A stretch of 64,000 nt of DNA, taken from positions 1,240,001-1,304,000 of the forward strand of contig OZ244921.1 of the NCBI GenBank assembly GCA_965221755.1, written 5' to 3'. Positions 26,270 through 34,997 of this stretch are shown here, in pieces. This stretch comes from Azophilus sp965221755 (GTDB lineage Bacteria > Pseudomonadota > Gammaproteobacteria > Pseudomonadales > Azotimanducaceae). Position numbers and translations under genes: made by a program. The notes below the pieces were generated by a model. That model made no database searches, was not told where the DNA came from, and saw only the letters and a program-made list of their open reading frames with translations. Position 1 is the first letter of the stretch. Each line of letters starts with the position of its first letter.

Positions 26270-26440
26270 CTAGCGCCGACGCACACCTTGGAGCCAGTCC
26301 TCAACGGACGGACGGGACGCAATTCGCTGAAGTTCGCCGCGCAGGAATTCCTGCAAGGATTGGCGCCGCTGGGCGGCTCGCACGGCAAGCTCGTCGCGCG
26401 CCTCTTCGGCCACCCCTCGTATTGTGATCTGCACAGCCAC
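26270..26440 (-). CDS. Small ribbon-helix-helix antitoxin (VapB/FitA type), orphan
   Basis: A 56-residue protein with GTG start at 26440 (or GTG 26434). It reads AVQITIRGVAEEARDEL, then RQSLQEFLRGELQRIA and ends VEDWLQGVRRR. This is the compact RHH antitoxin pattern in which the ITIR strand pairs into the DNA-binding ribbon and the C-terminal helix binds a PIN toxin. No toxin gene follows in the next 400 bases, so it is either a relic or acts alone. It is the gene nearest the DUF4143 ATPase start-distal end. Confidence 0.65.
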   Translation of the reverse strand: MAVQITIRGVAEEARDELAVRAAQRRQSLQEFLRGELQRIASRPSVEDWLQGVRRR

Positions 26441-26492
26441 GAAAGCGCATTGCCAGCGATGAATGCATTTCGCACAGCAAAACCGTGCCTCG

Positions 26493-27662
26493 CTATGAAG
26501 GGGACACCCCGGTCACGGATGAACCGATGTGCGCCTTGATCTGGCCGAACCCGGACAGCGGCAACACGGTGACCCGCTTATCCAATGGATAGGCTTCAGG
26601 ACCGGGATAGACGATCCAAACATGCTTGAGCGGCAGGTCGCCGAGCGCCGCGCGAATGCTCTTGGTCATCCTGGGCGCGTCCGCGTACTTGACCTCCAGG
26701 CCCCAGAGGCTTCCCGCCGCCTGCCAGACGAGATCAACTTCCGATCCCGTGTGCGTGCGCCAGTAGTGGGGTCTGTCCACGCCCACAAGCCGAAGCGCCT
26801 GCTCCAAGGCAAAGCCTTCCCAGGACGCGCCCAACTTGGGATGGCCTGCCAATTGCTCCCAAGACTCGATGGCCTGCAGACTGTGAAAAAGGCCACTGTC
26901 TCGGATGTGGAGCTTGGGCGCCTTCACCAATCGCTTGCCCACATTGACATGCCACGGCGGCAGAATGCGAACCATGAAGGTGCCGGCCAGAATGTCGAGG
27001 TACCGGCGAACCGTATGGTCGGACACGCCGAAGGACCGGCCGAGCTCGGAAAGATTCAGCGTTTGGCCGTGATAGTGGCTCAACATGATCCAGAACCGTC
27101 GCAGGGTCTCCGACGGCAGGGAAATGCCGAGCGCAGGGATGTCCCGCTCAAGGTGGCTGCGGATAAAGTCGTCCCGCCACTGCACAGAGGCTTGATCGTC
27201 CTCCGACAGGAAGCTGCGCGGAAAGCCACCGCGCAGCCACAAACTTCGCCATGCCTTAGCTCCGGTTTCGTCAAGCACCAAGGGACCAAGATCATGGTAG
27301 GCAACCCGGCCCGCCAAACTCTCGGAGACCCCCTTCACCAGTTCCGGCGACGCGCTGCCCAGCAGCAGGAATTTCGCGCCCTCCGGACGATCCGCAAGCA
27401 CCCTCAGGAGCGCGAAGAGGGAAGGCATGCGCTGCACCTCGTCAATGACGACCGTGCCTCGCAAGTCCTCCAAGGCTGTCTGCGGCTCCGACAATCTTGC
27501 CAGACTGCGGGGATCCTCGAGATCGAAGACATGGTCTGCGCGCAGGCGGCCCGCCAACGTGGTCTTTCCGCACTGTCGAGGACCAAGCAGCACGGAGACG
27601 GGCGCACGCCTTAGTCCGGCTTTAACGGCTTCCAGTTCACGCGAGCGGGGCAGAAGGTCCAT
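26493..27662 (-). CDS. AAA ATPase with DUF4143 domain
   Basis: A 389-residue ATPase: Walker A GPRQCGKT near residue 27, Walker-B-like VVIDEVQRMPSL, a winged-helix-like middle (LNLSELGRSFGVSDHTVRRYLDIL) and a C-terminal DUF4143 nuclease-like part with YWRTHTGSEVDLVWQ and GLEVKYAD. This is the more canonical of the two such genes in the window. A near-perfect 43-base palindrome lies just upstream of its start. Function is uncertain. Confidence 0.9.
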   Translation of the reverse strand: MDLLPRSRELEAVKAGLRRAPVSVLLGPRQCGKTTLAGRLRADHVFDLEDPRSLARLSEPQTALEDLRGTVVIDEVQRMPSLFALLRVLADRPEGAKFLLLGSASPELVKGVSESLAGRVAYHDLGPLVLDETGAKAWRSLWLRGGFPRSFLSEDDQASVQWRDDFIRSHLERDIPALGISLPSETLRRFWIMLSHYHGQTLNLSELGRSFGVSDHTVRRYLDILAGTFMVRILPPWHVNVGKRLVKAPKLHIRDSGLFHSLQAIESWEQLAGHPKLGASWEGFALEQALRLVGVDRPHYWRTHTGSEVDLVWQAAGSLWGLEVKYADAPRMTKSIRAALGDLPLKHVWIVYPGPEAYPLDKRVTVLPLSGFGQIKAHIGSSVTGVSPS

Positions 27663-27680
27663 GACGCGAGATTAGCATAA

Positions 27681-27723
27681 AGCGCAGGAAATCTCGAAGC
27701 CGGGCTTCGAGATTTCCTGCGCT
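27681..27723. repeat. Long perfect palindrome upstream of the DUF4143 ATPase
   Basis: The 19-base arm at 27681-27699 (AGCGCAGGAAATCTCGAAG) is exactly complementary to 27705-27723, with a five-base centre. It is 18 bases upstream of the ATPase ATG and so would form in its leader RNA or bind a dimeric protein. No T-run follows, arguing against a terminator. Confidence 0.8.
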
Positions 27724-27901
27724 CAACGCGACAGGATTTTCGCCAGCGGTCAGCGTAACGGTTGGAACACCAACGCCACGCAACTCAGCGCTCTGCCGAC
27801 GGTCAAGCCAATCGAGCCCGACGCTGGTCGTCGATAAGTTGGCTTCGCCGAAAGCGACGCCCGCGGATCGTCGCGCAGGAAAATGCAGGTAACCAGACAG
27901 G

Positions 27902-28180
27902 GTGTCAAGAAATGAGTCAAATCAGCGGGAGTACAACCTGCTCGAGTTTCTGCTGGAGGCCACGGAGCCGAAGGATCCATTTTCCGCCGAGCCGTCGCGG
28001 CACCTGAAGCACTTTGGGTTGCGGCGCGCCGCGTACGTCAAGGCTGCTTACCGCGACGTATCAGAGCGCACGTTTCACCGCGAGCTGTCCCGGTTGGGCG
28101 AACGGGGGTTCATCAAGTTTCAGGCCGTGGACCAGGAACTCATGGTCGCGTTGGATTTTGAGGCAATTGGCAGGTATTGA
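27902..28180 (+). CDS. Small winged-helix-like hypothetical protein
   Basis: A 92-residue product from GTG 27902. The segment RAAYVKAAYRDVSERTFHRELSRLGERGFIKF has the shape of a recognition helix plus wing, as in small DNA-binding or Fic-associated C-terminal domains. I do not recognise a named family. It stands alone between the palindrome-led ATPase and a transporter fragment, and may itself be the remnant of a larger gene. Confidence 0.5.
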   Translation: MSRNESNQREYNLLEFLLEATEPKDPFSAEPSRHLKHFGLRRAAYVKAAYRDVSERTFHRELSRLGERGFIKFQAVDQELMVALDFEAIGRY

Positions 28181-28226
28181 GCCATGGAGTGCGGCCGCTT
28201 CGCCCGGTGAGGAGGCGGGTTCCCTC

Positions 28227-28439
28227 ATGCAGTGCCAGCCGACTTTCGGCCATCAGTCCCGCACACCTGGCTGGTTCTTCGTCCTAGCGGCCATGCTGGC
28301 AATGGCCGGCGCTCGGTCCGGGGTGGCGCTGCTCCATCGTTGGGACGACGAGCGCTTCCGCACGGTCAGCGGCCGGGTGACCCTCGTCATTGCGGCAGTC
28401 TGCGTCGCACGGGGCGCGTATGAGTTGGTGGCGGCTTAG
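28227..28439 (+). pseudogene. C-terminal fragment of a TauE/SafE-like permease
   Basis: The 70-residue frame includes FFVLAAMLAMAGARSGVALLHRWDDERF and ends with a hydrophobic helix. This resembles the last two membrane segments of TauE/SafE-type sulfite exporter proteins, with the GAR and LLHR loop between them. The upstream five or six segments are missing and no start signal is convincing. Confidence 0.4.
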
Positions 28440-28492
28440 GCGACTTTGGCGGCAAGAAGTTGAGCTCGCACAAGTCCTGACCCGCCCGACGC

Positions 28493-29407
28493 CTACCCCC
28501 GACCTTGCAACGCCTCGGCGTGCAGCACCGCGCAGCGGCCCAACGCAGCCAAGTCGTAACCGCCTTCCAAGGCGGAAACCACTCGCCCGCCAGCGTGGGT
28601 CTCGGCAAGGTCCACGATGAACTCGGTGATCCAGCGGAAGTCCTCGTCCTCAAGCAGCAAGCCGCCCAAGGGATCGTCGCGGTGGGCGTCGAAGCCTGCC
28701 GACACCAGAATCAGGTCCGGGCGGTGGGCGTTGACGGCGCCTGCCCAATCCCGTTCTATTGCGCGGCGAAACGCCGCGCCCTGAGTGCCCGCCGGCAAAG
28801 GCGTGTTGACGATGTTGGGCGCCTCGACATCCGTGTGGCGGTAGGGATAGAAGGGGTGTTGGAAGCTGGAGCAGACCAGCACGTCGGGACGGTCCTTGAA
28901 GGCATCGACGGTGCCGTTGCCGTGATGCACGTCAAAATCGAGGATGGCCACCCGGTCCACTTGCTTGAGCGCTTGGACCGCGCCCAGCGCGATGCTGTTG
29001 TAGTAGCAAAATCCCATCGCCGCGCCGACCTCGGCGTGATGGCCGGGCGGTCGGACGGCGCAAAAGGCTCTGTTGTCCACGCCGTCGAGCACGGCCTGCA
29101 CTGCAGCCGTCACCGCGCCCGCGGCCAAGGCCGCGGCCCGCAAGGTGTGCGGATTCATGGCGGTGTCCGGATCCAACCGCACCAAGCCGGATGCTGGGCT
29201 GGACGCTTTCAGTTCCGCCAAGTGGGCCGGGTCATGGACCGTCGCCAAGCCTTCCGCCTCGATGGGCCGGGCGGCGCGGCATTCGAAGCGGTCCATGAGG
29301 CCACAGGCGGACAGGCTTTGGTTGACGGCCCGCAGCCGGTCCGGGCGCTCCGGATGGCCCGGCTGCGCCTCATGGCGCAGGCAGTCGTCATGGGTGTGGA
29401 AGAGCAC
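28493..29407 (-). CDS. Histone-deacetylase-family amidohydrolase
   Basis: A 304-residue arginase/deacetylase-fold protein. Zinc and catalytic motifs are RPPGHHA (the His-His pair), DFDVHHGNGT and AGFDAHRDDP, with the final EGGYDL. Bacterial members remove acetyl groups from polyamines, acetoin-related metabolites or proteins. It is followed at 29427 by the large carboxylase gene on the same strand, which is transcribed first, so the two may be co-transcribed. Confidence 0.94.
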   Translation of the reverse strand: MLFHTHDDCLRHEAQPGHPERPDRLRAVNQSLSACGLMDRFECRAARPIEAEGLATVHDPAHLAELKASSPASGLVRLDPDTAMNPHTLRAAALAAGAVTAAVQAVLDGVDNRAFCAVRPPGHHAEVGAAMGFCYYNSIALGAVQALKQVDRVAILDFDVHHGNGTVDAFKDRPDVLVCSSFQHPFYPYRHTDVEAPNIVNTPLPAGTQGAAFRRAIERDWAGAVNAHRPDLILVSAGFDAHRDDPLGGLLLEDEDFRWITEFIVDLAETHAGGRVVSALEGGYDLAALGRCAVLHAEALQGRG

Positions 29408-29426
29408 GCGAACGGGGCGCTGGGGA

Positions 29427-32400
29427 TCAAGCGGCCTTGAGGGGACGGACCACGAACAGCAGGTCGCCCGCGTTCACCTGCTGCCCATTGCCCATGTTGA
29501 TGCGCGTGACCTCAAATTCCAAGGCCGGATCATAGAGGCTGGCTTCGCCGTTGAAGCTCTTAAGCGCCAAGGGAGTGAATATCTTCATCGCCTCAAGCTG
29601 GCAGAGCGTGGCATCGACCCCAATCCGGTCGCCGACGGAGACGAATTCCGGTTCCGACGGCGAAGGGCTGGTGTAGAAGATCGCCGCCGCCGGGGAGAGC
29701 ACCTTCAGTTCATCGCTGCCGTCAATGCCGATGCTCTCCAAATTGAAGGCTGAGGCGGACTCGCCTGCTCCCGCCTCGATCTCCTCGATCAATCCCTCAA
29801 CATCGGTACGGCGCAGGAAGTCCGGCAAAAAGCCGGTGTCGTAGTCGCCGTTGCGGAACACCTCATCGGCGAGCACCCGCTTAAGCAGCGGAATGTTCGT
29901 GCAGATGCCCGTGATGCGAACTTCGCCGAGATAGTCCGCCAGCCGCTTGATGGCGGCCGCACGGTCCTTCGCATGCACGATGACCTGGGCGATCATGCTG
30001 TCATAGTAGGGCGAGATGAACTTGCCGGGCGCGGCGATGGTGATGACGTCCACGTCCTTTGCAACGGGAAAGCGCGCTTCTTCGATGGTGCCCGGATGGG
30101 GGCGGAACGACAGCGCCCCTTCACCGTCCGACTGCACCCGTTCGGCATTGACGCGCGCCTCGATGGCGTAGCCCTCGAACTTCGGCTCAAGCTCGGCAAT
30201 GGACTCGCCGGCGGCGATGCGGAACTGCTCGCCAACGATGTCGATGCCGGACACCCATTCGGTGACCGGATGCTCCACCTGCAGGCGGGTGTTCATCTCC
30301 ATGAAGTACACTGCCCCGGCAGTGAGATCGAAGATGAACTCCACGGTGCCCGCCCCGACGTAGCCCACCTCGTCCGCGATGGCCCCGGAGTAGGTCAGCA
30401 CGTCCCGGCGCAAATCCTCGGGCAGCATGGTGGAGCCGGACTCCTCGAACACCTTCTGCTTGTCCCGCTGCACACTGCAGTCCCGCAAGCCCAGCACCAA
30501 GGTGTTGCCCAAGGTGTCGCGCAGCAACTGCACCTCGATGTGCCGCAGCGACGTGACGCACTTCTCCAGATAGACGTCGCCGTTGCCGAAGGCGCTTTGC
30601 GCCTCGGCAGTGACCCGATGGAAGAGCTCGAAGAACTCCGCGCTGCTCTCCACCACCTGAATGCCCTTGCCGCCGCCCCCGTGAACGGCCTTGATGAGCA
30701 CCGGATAGCCGATTTCCTCGGCCACCTCGGCGGCCCGTTCCGCGTCGGTCAAAATGCCGTGGCTGCCCGGAACCACCGGCACCCCCAAGCGCAGCGCGGT
30801 GTTGATGGCGTTGGACTTGTTGCCCATGGTCTCCATGCTGGAGACGGGCGGGCCGATGAAGTTCAAGCCGCGGCTGCGGGTCAGTTCCGCGAACTGGGCG
30901 CTTTCGGACAGGAAGCCGATGCCCGGATGCAGCGCATCCGCCCGCTCCTGCTCGGCGATGCTGAGCACGCTGCGGGCGTTCAGGTAGCTTTCGTCCGGGG
31001 TGTTGCCGCCGATGCAGACCAGCGTGTCCCGCTCGCCGAGCGCATCGGCCACCGCCGACTCCATGTCCGGGTCCGATTGCACCAGAACCACTTGCAAACG
31101 ATGGCGTTGGGCCACCCGCACCAGTTTCGCCGCGGTGCAGCCGCGGGCGTGGATCAGCAGCCGCTTGATGGGCCGGATGAGGTCGGCGTCGGTGTAGCGG
31201 GGCGGGGCGGCGACTTCCGGGGCCTCCCGGTCAAGCACCCCGGAGAGCACCCGCCGAATCACGGCGTCAACCGACTCCTTCGGCAACGGAATGTCCGGGT
31301 CGATCCGGCGCAGGTCGTTGTCGAGATCACGGAGGAAGGGGTGTTCCACCAAGCCCTGCATGGACTCCGCATTGGTTGACAGATAGTTGGCAAGAATCGA
31401 ATTCAGCGGCAGATTGCTCGGCACCACGATCTGCCCCGCGAAGGGAATGCTGGCCCCGGAGAGGTAGTAGGTCTGCGCCAAGGGGTGGGTGACGAAGCTG
31501 GCTTGGGCGCCGCCGGTGCAATCGCCATAGCCGAACACGATGACCGGCAGGCCGTGGTCGCGCACGAAGCGGGTGATGCGGTCGTTGACGGCGGCCATGG
31601 AGAACAGCGCCCCCGCCCCCTCCTTGGTCTGCATGCCGCCCGACGAGATGAAGCAGATCACCGGCAGGTTCCGGGTTGCGCACAGCACCAGCAGCTTGCA
31701 GAACTTCTCGGCGCTGGCCATGTCGAACGACCCCGCCTGGAAGGCGACGTTGGACAGCACCAGGCCGCAGCGAATCTCCTCCTCCCCCACCTTGATGAGG
31801 GCCGTGCCGGTGACCACGCCGCAGGGCGGGAAGTCTTGGTTCAATGCCGCCTCAATGGCGTGGCGGAACCCAGGGAAGGCGCAGGGGTCCGAGCTGATGA
31901 GATCCCCGAAGCGTTCGCGCCAGCCGGTGAAGAAGGCGTCGATGATGTCCTGGTGGGTGAAGCGGTGGGCGGCCTTGGCGCGGCGCAGCACATTCTGCAT
32001 CTGCAGATCCCGGTAGGCCATGTCGAGGCGGTACCAGAAGTCCTTGCGGCGACCGATGCTCTTGGGCGCGATGCGGCCGTTGTAGGCCTTGCCGGTGCGC
32101 TCGGAATGCACATAGGACTCCAGCAAGTTCTCGAACAGGTAAGTCACCACCACGAACAGCGCATCGGCCAGGTCGGGAAAGCGGGCGCGCTTCCACTCCT
32201 CAACGGCGCGGAAGAAGGCGGGACTCTTCGTCTTGGGCAAATCGAGCATCCTTAGGTACCAATCCAGCACTTGCGCCCGCAGCCGGTTGGAGATGCCGGG
32301 CGGGGCTTGCTCGGACGCGCCAAGGGTCAGGGCCCCGGCCGCCAGCGAGGACTCCAGCAATTGCCCGACGGTGCTGCGGGACAGCGAGTGCGCCGACTGC

Positions 32401-34304
32401 GCCTCTTCGGCGACGCTGTCGAGATGGGTCACGATGTGGTCGTAGGCCACGTCGAACAGCAGCAGGTTCTCGCATTCCTTCAGGAAGTCCTGGCGCAGAT
32501 CATCGGCGATCAGCAAGTCGAGCAGGGTCAGCTCGCTGAGCTGCGCCGGCGAGGCGGTCGATTGCGCCCGGTCGATGAACTCGCCGTAGCGCCGCTCCAG
32601 TGCCTCGCGGTTGGCGCGGATGCGCGGGCGCCCGCGGCCCGACAGGAGATCCTCGGCATCGGCCAGCGCCCCCCCGGTCAGCACCAAGTTCAGCTCGGCG
32701 GTCAGCTGGGCGGACAGGTAGGCTTCGGACTTGTTGACCGTGCCCCCGACCCGCAGCAGCTTCTTGCCTTCGTGGCTGAAGTGCTCATGGGCGGTGCCCA
32801 GGAATTTCCGGTCCCGTCGAATCGCCCGAATCAGCCCGACCGGATTGCGCACCTCGGCGACGCGCAGAATGCAACGAGTGTCCTCGTGGTCGGTCAGCAG
32901 CTCGCGAAGCCCCCGCAGGTTGCCCGCCGCCTCCCCCTTCCAGCGATTGTAGAGGTAGGCGCCGACCGAGGAGATCAGATTGGCGCGGGCGCGCTGGTAG
33001 TTGCTTCTGGGCTCGCCAAGGAACATGGTCGCCAAACGGCCCCGCTCATCCTGCAGCGCCTGCTTCTTCTCGTTGTAGTTGCGCCAGGCCTTGGACAGGC
33101 CGTCGTCATAGACCACCTTGTCCGGATCCTGCATCCACTTCAGGAAGGTGCGGCGCCGTTCCCGGTCGGCGCGCTGGGCGAGTTCGCCCTTGGGCAGGTC
33201 GCGGTCCGCCAGCCGTCCGTATTGTTGGATGCTGGTGGCCTTGATGCGCTGGCGCACCTTCAGGTAGCGCAAGTAGCGGAAGGCGATGCCGAAGACGTTC
33301 TGGTATTCGGTGGGGTTCTTGGTCAGGGTGAGCGCGGCGCCGTCGAGCATCTTGCGCAGCTGCGGCGGGGGGTTGAAGTAGCGCTGCAGGCTTTGCTCAT
33401 AGTGGTCAATGATGTACGGATTCTGGGCAACGAACTGCTTGGCGCGCTCCTCCACCGACTTAAGGCCGGCAACGATGGCCGATTGCAGGTTGGACAGCTT
33501 GGCCGGCTCCGATGGCGAGTAGTCAATCACGCCGTCAATGTTGCCCTGCATGAACAGCTCGAAGGGCGACAGCCCGACGTACTTGGCGCACTCCTGCCAG
33601 GACAGATCCAAACGCCGGGCGATGTTGGCCAGCGACGGCGGCTGAATGGTGCTGAACACCCCGTCGGCGACCGACAGAACCATGTTGCTGGCGGCCAGGG
33701 GAATGGCGCCGCCGGAGTAGCCAAGGCCGTAGATGACGCCAACATTGGGCACATCGACGTTGCTCGACTCCGTAATGAGCCGGGAGATGCTGTGCGCTTG
33801 GTTGTTGCGGTTGGCCTCCTCCCGAGCGTCGGCGCCGGGCGTGTCCATGAAGGTGACGATGGGCAGGCGCTGCTTGGCCGAAGCCTCCAGGAAACGCGCC
33901 GCGTCGAGATGATGCGCGGGTCCCCAAGCGCCGTTCTCCACCGATCGGTCCTGAGCGATGAAGCCGATCAGCCGCGCATCGCCGTCAAAGTCCATCTCCA
34001 GCGTGGCCGTGTAGAAAGGCCCCTTCGACACCTCGCTTTGCACCCTGCCGAGCTGACGGATCACCTCCGGCGCCGGGGTGCGGCTCTTGTCTTCGGCCGG
34101 GGCCACCACGGCTTCGATGTAGGAATCGATGTCCAAGCTCTGCAACCGCTGGGCGCGGCGGGCGATGGTGGCGCGGCGCAGCAGCCCGGGCAGGGCGTCT
34201 TCGCCGTCGATACTGGGAAACAAGGAGAACTCCTGCGCCAAGCGCTCGGCGATCAGGTAGAGCCGGTCACCTTCGGCGGCTTGCTTTTGCGATCGGGACG
34301 GCAC
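29427..34304 (-). CDS. Fused acyl-CoA carboxylase: two carboxyltransferase domains, biotin carboxylase, BCCP
   Basis: A 1625-residue single-chain biotin-dependent carboxylase. Residues about 100-300 resemble the AccA-type carboxyltransferase (FMDTPGADAREEANRNNQ, YGLGYSGGAIPLA). Residues about 820-960 resemble the AccD type (CFISSGGMQTKEGAGALFSM, GDCTGGAQASFV). Biotin carboxylase runs from about 1035 to 1500 with the ATP-grasp GGGGKG loop near 1210, and the biotinyl lysine is in LEAMKI near 1571. This order is the reverse of eukaryotic ACC. The start is GTG 34304. The likely substrate is acetyl- or propionyl-CoA, but this is not shown by sequence. Confidence 0.85.
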   Translation of the reverse strand: MPSRSQKQAAEGDRLYLIAERLAQEFSLFPSIDGEDALPGLLRRATIARRAQRLQSLDIDSYIEAVVAPAEDKSRTPAPEVIRQLGRVQSEVSKGPFYTATLEMDFDGDARLIGFIAQDRSVENGAWGPAHHLDAARFLEASAKQRLPIVTFMDTPGADAREEANRNNQAHSISRLITESSNVDVPNVGVIYGLGYSGGAIPLAASNMVLSVADGVFSTIQPPSLANIARRLDLSWQECAKYVGLSPFELFMQGNIDGVIDYSPSEPAKLSNLQSAIVAGLKSVEERAKQFVAQNPYIIDHYEQSLQRYFNPPPQLRKMLDGAALTLTKNPTEYQNVFGIAFRYLRYLKVRQRIKATSIQQYGRLADRDLPKGELAQRADRERRRTFLKWMQDPDKVVYDDGLSKAWRNYNEKKQALQDERGRLATMFLGEPRSNYQRARANLISSVGAYLYNRWKGEAAGNLRGLRELLTDHEDTRCILRVAEVRNPVGLIRAIRRDRKFLGTAHEHFSHEGKKLLRVGGTVNKSEAYLSAQLTAELNLVLTGGALADAEDLLSGRGRPRIRANREALERRYGEFIDRAQSTASPAQLSELTLLDLLIADDLRQDFLKECENLLLFDVAYDHIVTHLDSVAEEAQSAHSLSRSTVGQLLESSLAAGALTLGASEQAPPGISNRLRAQVLDWYLRMLDLPKTKSPAFFRAVEEWKRARFPDLADALFVVVTYLFENLLESYVHSERTGKAYNGRIAPKSIGRRKDFWYRLDMAYRDLQMQNVLRRAKAAHRFTHQDIIDAFFTGWRERFGDLISSDPCAFPGFRHAIEAALNQDFPPCGVVTGTALIKVGEEEIRCGLVLSNVAFQAGSFDMASAEKFCKLLVLCATRNLPVICFISSGGMQTKEGAGALFSMAAVNDRITRFVRDHGLPVIVFGYGDCTGGAQASFVTHPLAQTYYLSGASIPFAGQIVVPSNLPLNSILANYLSTNAESMQGLVEHPFLRDLDNDLRRIDPDIPLPKESVDAVIRRVLSGVLDREAPEVAAPPRYTDADLIRPIKRLLIHARGCTAAKLVRVAQRHRLQVVLVQSDPDMESAVADALGERDTLVCIGGNTPDESYLNARSVLSIAEQERADALHPGIGFLSESAQFAELTRSRGLNFIGPPVSSMETMGNKSNAINTALRLGVPVVPGSHGILTDAERAAEVAEEIGYPVLIKAVHGGGGKGIQVVESSAEFFELFHRVTAEAQSAFGNGDVYLEKCVTSLRHIEVQLLRDTLGNTLVLGLRDCSVQRDKQKVFEESGSTMLPEDLRRDVLTYSGAIADEVGYVGAGTVEFIFDLTAGAVYFMEMNTRLQVEHPVTEWVSGIDIVGEQFRIAAGESIAELEPKFEGYAIEARVNAERVQSDGEGALSFRPHPGTIEEARFPVAKDVDVITIAAPGKFISPYYDSMIAQVIVHAKDRAAAIKRLADYLGEVRITGICTNIPLLKRVLADEVFRNGDYDTGFLPDFLRRTDVEGLIEEIEAGAGESASAFNLESIGIDGSDELKVLSPAAAIFYTSPSPSEPEFVSVGDRIGVDATLCQLEAMKIFTPLALKSFNGEASLYDPALEFEVTRINMGNGQQVNAGDLLFVVRPLKAA

Positions 34305-34468
34305 GTGGGCTGGTACGCAGGCTTGGGGCGCAGGTAGTAGAATCGGAACTTACTCTAGCCAGTAAACCAAGTCATGGCAACGATGGGCGACCCGCCTCCC
34401 AACGGCCATCCCGGCCCCCGCGCAGCTTCGGTGCGCCGGCCAGCGGCGCGCGTTTCGAGGGCCTGCGG

Positions 34469-34969
34469 ATGACCGCATTGGCCTGCGCGGTGCTCACCGT
34501 ATCCGACACCCGAACCGCAGCGGATGACGCTTCCGGCGACCTGTTGGTGGAACTGCTGACCGGGGCCGGCCATCGGCTGGTGGATCGGGCCATCGACCGG
34601 GACGACATCTACGCCATCCGCGCCACCGTCTCCCGCTGGATTGCGGACTCGGAAGTCCAAGTCATCCTCACCACCGGCGGCACCGGCTTCACCGGCCGCG
34701 ACAGCACCCCGGAGGCGCTGTCCGCCCTGTTCGACAAGACCATCGACGGCTTCGGCGAACTGTTCCGCCAGCTCTCCTTTGATGAGATCGGCTCCTCCAC
34801 CATTCAGTCCCGAGCCATCGGCGGCCTCGCCAACGCCACCCTCATCTTCGCCCTGCCCGGCTCCGGCAACGCCGTGCGCACCGGCTGGGAGAGGATCATC
34901 AGCAAGCAGCTCGACATCAACAACCGCCCTTGCAACTTCGCGGAACTCCAAGCCCGATTCCAAGAGTAA
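34469..34969 (+). CDS. moaB: Molybdenum cofactor biosynthesis protein MoaB
   Basis: A 166-residue MoCF-domain protein. It matches MoaB through AVLTVSDTRTAADDASGDLL, VILTTGGTGFTGRDSTPEAL and FGELFRQLSFDEIGSSTIQSRA. MoaB/MogA proteins adenylate molybdopterin before metal insertion. This supports active Mo-enzyme production, in line with the molybdopterin oxidoreductase at 17765-19951. It diverges from the large carboxylase gene with a 164-base gap. ATG 34469 is the only in-frame start giving the normal N-terminus. Confidence 0.95.
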   Translation: MTALACAVLTVSDTRTAADDASGDLLVELLTGAGHRLVDRAIDRDDIYAIRATVSRWIADSEVQVILTTGGTGFTGRDSTPEALSALFDKTIDGFGELFRQLSFDEIGSSTIQSRAIGGLANATLIFALPGSGNAVRTGWERIISKQLDINNRPCNFAELQARFQE

Positions 34970-34997
34970 GAAGGACGGAAAAAGCTATTGCGCGGAT

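Noticed and set aside
26198..26539. Plus-strand frame of 113 codons around the small antitoxin
   Set aside because: The minus strand encodes a recognisable RHH antitoxin, and the plus product has no family features.
29973..31379. Long plus-strand frames opposite the large carboxylase
   Set aside because: The minus strand has continuous conserved carboxylase domains, so these are GC-rich antisense shadows.
32271..34337. 688-codon plus-strand frame opposite the carboxylase N-terminal half
   Set aside because: Composition is that of a shadow frame and the opposite strand is clearly coding.
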